Source of the DNA: Deltaproteobacteria bacterium UBA6601
Lineage (GTDB): Bacteria; Myxococcota_A; UBA796; UBA9615
Length of the DNA stretch: 64,000 nt
NCBI GenBank assembly: GCA_002433485.1
Contig: DJIF01000103.1
Coordinates: 637-64,636, forward strand
Direction of reading: 5' to 3'
The translations under genes were made by a program, and so were the position numbers. Below are positions 57,716-64,000 of the stretch, piece after piece. Below the pieces are notes generated by a model. It worked only from the letters and a program-made list of their open reading frames with translations. It did no database searches and was not told the DNA's origin. Each line of letters begins with the position of its first letter. The first letter of the stretch is position 1.

Positions 57716-58380
57716 CTGACATAGTTCAGGTGCGCGCTGATCGCTGGCTCGATTCAATTGAGCTGGCCCACTCTTCAAATCTGCGCAGCAGGTTTGAGCT
57801 GGACTACAGCCCTGCCCAAGATCCATCGCAAGGACTCAAGTTTGTCGTCGAAACCCAGCACTTCTTTAACTGTGCGTTGTGGGCAGAGGAGGATCGTGCT
57901 CGCTCCAAAGTTCTCGGCGATGCTCACCTGGCTCAGGTGAAGCGGCAAATTGATTCGTTGAACCAGCGGCGAAACGACTGGATAGAAGTGATTGACCGGT
58001 ACTTTGCAGAACAGCTTGAAGAGCTGAGACCCCCTATTCGGGAGGGAGTGCGCCTGAACAGTGAGACTGTCGGGAGCATCGTAGACCGGCTGTCCATTTT
58101 AACCCTCAGGCGGTTTGCGCTTGAGCAATTGATCCAACAGCCCATCTCCAGGCAGGCCGTTCCGGAGTCAAGAGCGCGCCTTGAGCTGTGCGTTCAGCAG
58201 CACCAAATGCTAACCACCTGTCTGCGCGAATTGCTGCTTGATCTGCTGCAGGGTGCTCGGGTCCACTACAGCTTTCGTACCATGAAGCTCTACAACGATG
58301 AGCGGTTTAACCCGCATGTGGGGACAGGCACCGAGGCCCAGGTTGGCCAGCCCCTCGTTTCTACTCGGACCAACCCCTGA
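57712..58380 (+). CDS. DUF4254 family protein
   Basis: 222 aa from the ATG at 57712. Helical protein with the family core: CALWAEEDRARSK, VKRQIDSLNQRRNDWIEVID and ETVGSIVDRLSILTLR. DUF4254 proteins are often found near glycosyltransferases (recalled knowledge); none is adjacent here. Function unknown. Translationally coupled to the 92-aa gene. Confidence 0.8.
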   Translation: MTDIVQVRADRWLDSIELAHSSNLRSRFELDYSPAQDPSQGLKFVVETQHFFNCALWAEEDRARSKVLGDAHLAQVKRQIDSLNQRRNDWIEVIDRYFAEQLEELRPPIREGVRLNSETVGSIVDRLSILTLRRFALEQLIQQPISRQAVPESRARLELCVQQHQMLTTCLRELLLDLLQGARVHYSFRTMKLYNDERFNPHVGTGTEAQVGQPLVSTRTNP

Positions 58381-58547
58381 CCTTTTTTGCTTTGTTCCGG
58401 GGCGGTTTGGCTGTCTGGATGATGCGGTGCAACATCTATAAATAAGAGCCTCGAGTTGGGGCGGCTTGAGGCCGAAGACTTCAGGTCCTCGGGTTAGGTC
58501 GTCAGGCTCCCTCTGCACAAATGAAGCAGCCCCGCAGCCTTCCTGCT

Positions 58548-61406
58548 CTAGTCTTGCGTTCCTTGCGTTACCGTCATCGCCTTTTGCACCACAAGCTCGC
58601 CAGCCGCAGCCCCGGCGAACCGTCCCAGTTGATCATCGGGCCACACGTGGATGCCGCCCCATAGCCGTGATTGCCCCGCCTCGTCTGCAGCATCGAAGTA
58701 GGTTGCCCACTGCAGGCGGGTCTCCACACTTGGTCCTTGCTCGAACTTCAGGTAGCCGTTCTGCGGAGCGACAAACTCGTGGAGTCCACCTGGGAAAAAT
58801 TCTGAACCGGTATATGCCGCCATTACAGTCGCCGCCGAGCGGCTGAAGGTACTGTGCCCTGATACGAAGCCCGGGAACGCCGGGGTGACGAAAGTTCGGC
58901 GCTGGTAGGGAATCCAGTCACGTGCTCGAATCCATTGGAGCGGTGTGTGGTCGTTGAGTCGGTCGCCGGGCTCGCCAGGCCAACTCCAGACGGCCACTTC
59001 ACCCACATACCAACGAAGCTGTTCATGGCGCTCCCCAGGGGCGCTGCTCTCTGCAGTAATTAGCTCGGTCACACCGTCCACCAGAGGCAAACCATCGAGG
59101 TGGTAGGAAGGCCCCTCAGGATTGCTGCGCTGCCCGTTGTCTGCCATCCATCGAATGAGGGTTATGGGGCGGGCACCGATTGTCTCCCGCTTCAATTCCC
59201 AGGCAGCAATGGCGGCATCGTGTACCGCCGCAGCAACGCTGAAGGTAAAGCCAACATCCCAGGCCAGGCGGTCCACGGCCGACCCCTGCCCCCACGGAGT
59301 GAGGGCGTCAGGCTCGATTCGGTCGCTTATTTCCTGAGTTAACTTCACCCAGTGTCCGGGTGGAGTCTCTGAGGTTGGTCCATCAGCCCACATCTCGGCG
59401 ACAACACGAGTGAAGTCCCCACGCTTTACGAGATTTTCCTCGTAGGCCTCGCCGCTGACCGGGTTTACGGAATAACCGCCCCCATCGTTGGTTCCCAGGG
59501 TGTTGTTCCCTCGGCTACCGGGTCCTACGTCAATCATGACCCCGTCGTCCACATCCAACTCCGCGGTCTTGATCAGGACTTCAATCACCCAGTCCGCCAT
59601 GTCCGCAGCGGAAGCCAGAGGAGGCCCATCGCCCAGGTCGGAATAGAGCCCTGTCTCTGCATCCCGCTCGAGGGCAAAGGGCTCTACATTGCGCCACTGA
59701 GGACCAATGTACGGCTGAACGGAGTCTTCAAGGACAAGCCCATTTTGCGTCTGTGCGGTGCCGAGGTTGAGCTGCTGCCAGAGGTTTACGTCCTCGACGT
59801 TTGTCCCGGGTCGGTCGATGACCATGACAGGATTGGCAGGGACCCAATCGGTGGTGTCCTCATAAGCCTCGGTTTCGTTTGCACCATCATCCAGGAAGCG
59901 CGCGATGACCGCTGCTCCGATGCGATTACCTACCGCGATGGGGTCATCTCCCTCTACTCGGCCCTCAGCTGGGTCGAGGTTCAGGATGTCCATAAACCGG
60001 TCGTAACAGTCGAGAGAGGTCGGCCCGCCAATCGCATTCTGAAAGCGATGTTGGAGCAGACGAAGTGCTGCATAGGAGATCGCTGTCTCCCGGTCCTGGC
60101 CACTCCCAGCGACCGACTCCTGATGCACATATCCTTCGATCTCAGGGTCGTAGGCCGCCCAGGCATCGAACAACGCGATGGCGAGATGGTGCAGATTTCG
60201 AGCATGGACAGGTGGGTGGGGAATGTCGCGCCGAATGCTATCAAGCGCCTGTTCGATCCAACGTCGAGCAATGCTTCCGTCCGGCACTCGATCGATCGCC
60301 GCTTCAGGGCACTCCGTTGTGCCTGGCCCGGGCCCATCGGGGAAGGTGTAACTGGAAACCGCAGTCGGACTGCTGACCACACCGTTGTCGAGGGCTGGGG
60401 AGAGCACGGAACCTCCCACTCCCCACAGGCCTCCAGCTCCATCAAGCCAGATCGCATGAACTGACTGGGGAGAATCCGCCTGGAGTGGAACAACCTCCCA
60501 ATCACTGGTTGGCCTGGTCTTTCGGGCGGAGTATCCGCCTGCTCCAGCGACGTAGACGCTGCCATCCGAGTCCATAGCCACGCCCTGCAAGAGCGGTGCT
60601 CCCACCGGCGTATCCAGGCTGAAGCCCTGCTCGAGGCCTCCTCGCAGCACCAAGCCGTCGTTGCCGCCGCCCACAATGACGACCTCTTCATCGTTGCCGG
60701 TGACTGTAAAGAGTTGCTCGCTTGTGGGAGTTGAGACCAGGCTCAGTTCGGCGCCATTCCAGTGCAATACGACGCCCAAGCCGCCGCAGAACCACACATC
60801 ATCCGAAGCGCGCCCCCACACCTTGAAAAGGGCTGGCATCTCACCCGCTGCTGTTCGTGGCAGGCCGTCGGGCAGCGCAATTGATGTCCAAGAAGTTCCG
60901 TCAAACCTCCAGACGAAGCCAGCTCGTCCGGCGAATCCTCCAACAGCCCAGAGGTCTTCTGGAGTAGCTCCCCACACGCCATACACCGTATTGCCGAAGA
61001 ATTCGGGGGTCGCTGTGCGTTCCACCACTCCGCCGTCAATTCGCAGCACCGTCGCGCCGCCGCCCCCTACAAAAGTCGGACCATCTTCGAATACGTGTAC
61101 CCACCACATGGCATGCAGCTGGCCAGAGGAAATTGAGTTCCAGTCCGCCCCGTTCCAGTGAAGTAACGAAGCAGGTTCTAAGAGAGCCCGCTGAGCCCCA
61201 ACCACCCAGACATCATCAGGGCCGCTTCCACCTACCGAAAGAAAAGCAGCCTCTTCAAAGTCGACCGCCAGGCTGGTTTCGGGCATGGGCGGGCTGCAGG
61301 CAGCAAGCCCCAGCATCAAGAGCACAGGCAAGATTTGGCACAGCCGAATGGACCTTGTGGCGACCAGCGCGCCTCCTTGAATGACGAAGAGTCGAGACAT
61401 TTGCAT
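58548..61406 (-). CDS. Vanadium haloperoxidase-type PAP2 protein with N-terminal propeller
   Basis: 952 aa lipoprotein (lipobox LGLAAC). Residues ~45-390 contain repeated 'G..PDDVWVVG' blades (SGPDDVWVVG, TPEDLWAVGG, ASDDVWFCGG), a propeller type frequent in Myxococcota surface proteins. Residues ~400-952 match vanadium-dependent haloperoxidases: FPGFVSGHS (Ser849-Gly-His851), and QSRLWGGIH with Arg914 and His920 (expected vanadate ligand). The first active-site Lys/Arg of the family was not located. It could oxidise halides or act as a phosphatase. Third-position GC is lower than in neighbouring genes. It starts 3 bp after the upstream lipoprotein stop. Confidence 0.85.
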   Translation of the reverse strand: MQMSRLFVIQGGALVATRSIRLCQILPVLLMLGLAACSPPMPETSLAVDFEEAAFLSVGGSGPDDVWVVGAQRALLEPASLLHWNGADWNSISSGQLHAMWWVHVFEDGPTFVGGGGATVLRIDGGVVERTATPEFFGNTVYGVWGATPEDLWAVGGFAGRAGFVWRFDGTSWTSIALPDGLPRTAAGEMPALFKVWGRASDDVWFCGGLGVVLHWNGAELSLVSTPTSEQLFTVTGNDEEVVIVGGGNDGLVLRGGLEQGFSLDTPVGAPLLQGVAMDSDGSVYVAGAGGYSARKTRPTSDWEVVPLQADSPQSVHAIWLDGAGGLWGVGGSVLSPALDNGVVSSPTAVSSYTFPDGPGPGTTECPEAAIDRVPDGSIARRWIEQALDSIRRDIPHPPVHARNLHHLAIALFDAWAAYDPEIEGYVHQESVAGSGQDRETAISYAALRLLQHRFQNAIGGPTSLDCYDRFMDILNLDPAEGRVEGDDPIAVGNRIGAAVIARFLDDGANETEAYEDTTDWVPANPVMVIDRPGTNVEDVNLWQQLNLGTAQTQNGLVLEDSVQPYIGPQWRNVEPFALERDAETGLYSDLGDGPPLASAADMADWVIEVLIKTAELDVDDGVMIDVGPGSRGNNTLGTNDGGGYSVNPVSGEAYEENLVKRGDFTRVVAEMWADGPTSETPPGHWVKLTQEISDRIEPDALTPWGQGSAVDRLAWDVGFTFSVAAAVHDAAIAAWELKRETIGARPITLIRWMADNGQRSNPEGPSYHLDGLPLVDGVTELITAESSAPGERHEQLRWYVGEVAVWSWPGEPGDRLNDHTPLQWIRARDWIPYQRRTFVTPAFPGFVSGHSTFSRSAATVMAAYTGSEFFPGGLHEFVAPQNGYLKFEQGPSVETRLQWATYFDAADEAGQSRLWGGIHVWPDDQLGRFAGAAAGELVVQKAMTVTQGTQD

Positions 61407-61409
61407 AGA

Positions 61410-61898
61410 CTAAAACGCTCCTTCGGCAAGCTGGGTAACTGCGGTCTCAGATGCAGATCGTCCGCAGGCATCCGCAATCATCGCAACGATCTCCACCTCG
61501 ACCCCCTCAGCTTCGGAGGGCTCAACGGTCGATAGAATTCCAGGGTCCCCGACACGCTCGTACAAGCCATCGGCGACTGCGCTCATCGTCCGAGGTCGTG
61601 CTTCAAAACCACCACTTAGGCTCCCGTCAGACGAAGCAAACGTATAGGTCAAAAGGGGTAGTGTCTCATCCAGTTGGTCCTCTGGCCCGCCGTACAGCCC
61701 ATGGGCTCGCAGGCTGGCATAGATGTGCAGACCACCTTGGGGACCAAATTCAAAACCTGTCAGGGGGCCAATGGCTTCAAAGTCAATGCGTCCGGTACCC
61801 ACTTCAAGGCTGGGCTCTACATCGGCCAAGTTGTGGCAGATCTGGCTCAAATTCGGGTCGCAACCGAGCAGCAAAAAAATCGGTAGAAGCAGGCGCAC
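61410..61898 (-). CDS. Short lipoprotein upstream of the haloperoxidase
   Basis: 162 aa from the GTG at 61898, chosen because it gives a compact lipobox (LLLGC, Cys13) and has AGGA six bases upstream; the reading frame extends to 62,021. Mature part is beta-rich with GPLTGFEFGPQGGLHIYASLRAHG, a segment I have seen in Myxococcota hypotheticals, but I cannot name a family. Two cysteines (C22, C149 region) may pair. Likely co-transcribed with the haloperoxidase. Confidence 0.62.
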   Translation of the reverse strand: MRLLLPIFLLLGCDPNLSQICHNLADVEPSLEVGTGRIDFEAIGPLTGFEFGPQGGLHIYASLRAHGLYGGPEDQLDETLPLLTYTFASSDGSLSGGFEARPRTMSAVADGLYERVGDPGILSTVEPSEAEGVEVEIVAMIADACGRSASETAVTQLAEGAF

Positions 61899-62033
61899 AG
61901 CCGATCCTAACAGGAGCGTCACTGGTCCGATCAAACCAGTGCCGTCGGTGTTGCCGGTTGTCATCATGGGTCTGGCAGCCAGAGATGCCGCACCCGACAG
62001 CATGAAGAGATGGATTCGCACATAGACAAGTGC

Positions 62034-62336
62034 CTAGCAATCATCATTCCAACAGGGGAGGGCTCTTTTTTCCGCTACCCAAGGGGACTCCATAGAGGCC
62101 AGACCCGAGCCAACAGTGATGGCTACTTGAGAGGCTCTGGAATAAGCAGCTTCCCCACGGTCATTGAGCCAATCCACGCGTAGGCCGATTCGCCAGGAGG
62201 CGCCGACCTGGAGCCCATGGCCCGTCTGACGAGGGCCCGTGATGGATGCCATCGATGTCTCAGGCCATTGCTTGCCTCGGCAAAAGGGAACTGCGAACGA
62301 GGGATCTGGTGATTCTGTGCGGTCTTCCGGCCCCAA
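62034..62336 (-). CDS. Possible small gene upstream of the lipoprotein
   Basis: 100 codons; a shorter start at the internal ATG (MASITGPRQ) is possible. A GLQVGASWRIGLRVDWL stretch looks like an amphipathic beta-barrel strand pair. Codon use resembles the following haloperoxidase genes rather than the rest of the window. No good Shine-Dalgarno. It may be a fragment of a larger gene or spurious. Confidence 0.3.
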   Translation of the reverse strand: MGPEDRTESPDPSFAVPFCRGKQWPETSMASITGPRQTGHGLQVGASWRIGLRVDWLNDRGEAAYSRASQVAITVGSGLASMESPWVAEKRALPCWNDDC

Positions 62337-62448
62337 TTGTTCAGGTTTACGACAACCGGTTCTACAGTGGCACTCGGTGGATCGACCCGATGACCCGCGA
62401 TATGCTGCATGGGGTGGGAGCTGTTGCCGGCCTCCCCAGAGGACTTTG

Positions 62449-63162
62449 TTGCGCTCTATCGTCCCTTTCCTTGCCGCGCTTCTGTTCGTCTCCTCGGCGA
62501 CCGCGTCCCAACTGGAGGTCGGGTCCGAAGCGCTGGCTTTGGCCGCGCAGCAGACGATCCAGTCGTACTGCGCGGACGCCGCAGGAGACGACGTGACGCT
62601 GGCCGCTGAATCGGTCGCCCTGGTGAGTGCGTTGTGGGCGCAGGTTTCTGCTGCCGCCGATGCAGGGGGCGAGCCCTACCTCCTGTATTGGCGCGGTTTG
62701 CTGGGTGAGTGCTTGAAGCAGTCGGAGAAGGCCGAGGAGGACCTGCAGAGGTTCATTGCCAATGCGGCGGATACTCAGGCCCTTGCATCATTGGTGCGAG
62801 ATGCGTCGCGACGTCTGAAACGGCTGCAGCGGAATGCAGGCGTGTTGTCGCCGAGGCCCGCACCGGTCCCGCCCGAGTCGGTGGTGCTGCTGGGCGTTGG
62901 AGGAGCGATGGCCGCGGTTGGGTTTGGCCTGGCAGCTGGTGCCTATGCTGAAGGAAGCCAACTCTTCCCTGGACTGAGCAACCTCGAGACCTACGATGCC
63001 AACATTGACTCTTACCGGCAGAACTGGACTGCAGAGCGGGTTGGAATAGCCATTGGGGCCAGCGGCGTTGCGATGCTTACAGCGGGGTTGGTGCGCTTGC
63101 TGGTGGAGCGCGCGAACGAGAGCAGCGTCGCGAAGGCTAGAACAAAGAGGCGGCGTCCATGA
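62449..63162 (+). CDS. Exported helical protein with two C-terminal membrane segments
   Basis: 237 aa from a TTG at 62449, six bases after GAGG (62439-62442); this start yields a signal peptide ending ATASQ. Residues ~20-135 are helical and repeat-like (TPR-like spacing, with CADAAGDDVT and GECLKQSEKAEEDLQRF). Two hydrophobic segments (VVLLGVGGAMAAVGFGLAAG and VGIAIGASGVAMLTAGLV) precede a basic tail (TKRRRP). Overlaps the next start by ATGA. Function unknown. Confidence 0.65.
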   Translation: MRSIVPFLAALLFVSSATASQLEVGSEALALAAQQTIQSYCADAAGDDVTLAAESVALVSALWAQVSAAADAGGEPYLLYWRGLLGECLKQSEKAEEDLQRFIANAADTQALASLVRDASRRLKRLQRNAGVLSPRPAPVPPESVVLLGVGGAMAAVGFGLAAGAYAEGSQLFPGLSNLETYDANIDSYRQNWTAERVGIAIGASGVAMLTAGLVRLLVERANESSVAKARTKRRRP

Positions 63163-63443
63163 TGGTGGCTCTACGTGCCCTCGCCGTCCTATGGCTGCTG
63201 TGCGCCGGAGGCTGTTTGGCTGACCCCCCCGGTCGACCTGAGCAGCCTGTGGGAGCGTCGGCTAACGATGACGATGTGGGGGATGATGATGACTCGGGAA
63301 TTGATTCACCGAGTCCACTCTGCACCGACACCTGTGAGTTCGTTGCGGACGGTAACTGCGACGATGGCGGACCTGAGTCCGATTTCGACGTCTGCGATTA
63401 TGGAACAGACTGCTCTGACTGTGGGCCTCGCCCGCCCCAGTGA
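63159..63443 (+). CDS. Small lipoprotein with CDDGG...GTDCSDCG motif
   Basis: 94 aa. Lipobox CAGGC (Cys19). Acidic linker NDDDVGDDDDSGID like that of the MopE lipoproteins. The C-terminal ~45 residues hold CTDTCEFVADGNCDDGG and CDYGTDCSDCG, a Cys/Asp motif common in Myxococcota and Planctomycetes exported proteins, expected to form disulfides and bind calcium. Translationally coupled to the preceding gene. Confidence 0.75.
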   Translation: MMVALRALAVLWLLCAGGCLADPPGRPEQPVGASANDDDVGDDDDSGIDSPSPLCTDTCEFVADGNCDDGGPESDFDVCDYGTDCSDCGPRPPQ

Positions 63444-63584
63444 TGTTGCGCTGCCAGCATGAGTGAAGGTGACGGCGGTGCTATGGGGACAGCGCCTGGA
63501 AGAGGAGCGGGCCTACCTGAGCAGGGCCGCGCTGGCCCCCGCTGGCAGGCCATGCTAGGACCCTTCCCAGCTTAGGAAGTGACT

Positions 63585-64000
63585 ATGTGTGGGATCGTTG
63601 GGATTGCAGGCACGGAATCCGTCAATACGCGAATTTACGACAGCCTGACGGTGCTTCAGCACCGTGGCCAGGATGCCGCCGGCATTGCTACCACTGAGGG
63701 CGGAAGGATCTTTCTCCGCAAAGAGAATGGTCTGGTCAAGGACGTCTTTCGGACGCGGCACATGCGAGAACTCGCGGGCAATCTGGGCATTGGCCATGTC
63801 CGTTATCCCACTGCTGGAACTGCCAGTGCTCACGAAGCCCAGCCTCTTTACGTCAATTCACCCTACGGGATTGCGCTGGGACACAACGGCAACTTAACGA
63901 ACGCGGCCAAACTCAAGGCGGAACTGTTCGAACAAGACCGGCGCCACCTTAATACGCGCTCGGACTCGGAAGTCCTGCTCAACGTGTTTGCCCACGAACT
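63585..64000 (+). CDS. purF: Amidophosphoribosyltransferase, 5' part
   Basis: 138 codons are visible; the gene runs off the right edge. Catalytic Cys2 in [44 protein letters not shown] and [14 protein letters not shown] follow the class-II glutaminase domain. AGGA lies eight bases before the ATG. It makes phosphoribosylamine, the first step of purine synthesis. The sequence resembles E. coli PurF as I remember it. Confidence 0.95.
   Translation, partial: MCGIVGIAGTESVNTRIYDSLTVLQHRGQDAAGIATTEGGRIFLRKENGLVKDVFRTRHMRELAGNLGIGHVRYPTAGTASAHEAQPLYVNSPYGIALGHNGNLTNAAKLKAELFEQDRRHLNTRSDSEVLLNVFAHE

Noticed and set aside
63460..63577. Short frame beginning ATGAGTGAAGG between the small lipoprotein and purF
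   Set aside because: About 38 codons, Gly/Ala/Pro-rich, no ribosome-binding site; more likely the purF leader.

Overview
The window is dense, GC-rich bacterial chromosome with no tRNA, rRNA, CRISPR or transposase genes visible. I read it as a Gram-negative aerobe of the Myxococcota / former Deltaproteobacteria type. The reasons are lipoproteins with MopE-type Asp/Cys repeats (DCDD...DGIDNDCDG), GDDDDSA linkers, FG-GAP and 'DDVWxVG' propellers, and the CDDGG...GTDC.DCG motif, next to a sodium-pumping NQR and a three-subunit SdhCAB. That placement is inference; no marker gene fixes it.

Layout. (1) 1-6,067: cell-surface proteins: a lipoprotein cut by the left edge, a secreted MopE/fibrinogen-like protein and a large MopE/FG-GAP lipoprotein. 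(2) 6,233-15,722: an iron block. A perfect 31-bp Fur-type palindrome (8,341-8,371) lies between flavodoxin (leftward) and a rightward set of ferritin-like protein, thioredoxin-like [2Fe-2S] ferredoxin, imelysin lipoprotein and di-haem oxidoreductase. A convergent Fe(III) ABC transporter (FbpABC type) and a DUF6607 protein flank it. (3) 15,864-24,592: more surface lipoproteins (two MopE-lectin chimeras, a C-x3-C-rich lipoprotein, a triple-repeat lipoprotein) and a DUF445 membrane protein. (4) 25,337-34,957: 2-oxoacid dehydrogenases. SucA carries an inserted cyclic-nucleotide-binding-like domain and is followed by SucB and Lpd. Then comes a tightly coupled trio of an 81-aa unknown, a fused alpha/beta thiamine-dependent E1 and a FabD-like acyltransferase. 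(5) 35,070-43,075, leftward: nqrABCDEF, apbE, nqrM, then a second Fur-type palindrome and a lipoprotein azurin. (6) 43,500-48,921: acyl-CoA dehydrogenase and sdhCAB. (7) 49,164-58,380: acyltransferase/glycosyltransferase pair, sulfotransferase, NatAB-type ABC exporter, glyoxalase I, BtuF-like protein and DUF4254. (8) 58,548-63,443: vanadium haloperoxidase-type protein fused to a propeller, with lipoproteins. (9) 63,585-end: 5' part of purF.

How it fits together: the TCA enzymes (OGDH, SDH), fatty-acid oxidation (ACAD) and NQR feed electrons to quinone. The iron block replaces, stores and imports iron under apparent Fur control, and the second Fur site suggests that a copper carrier (azurin) belongs to the same response. 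The most unusual items are the SucA chimera, the 81-aa/E1/FabD-like trio, the MopE-lectin family with its shared GDDDDSA linker, and the propeller-haloperoxidase. Start sites were re-chosen from Shine-Dalgarno sequences, lipoboxes and overlaps where noted. All family names come from motif recognition, not database searches.
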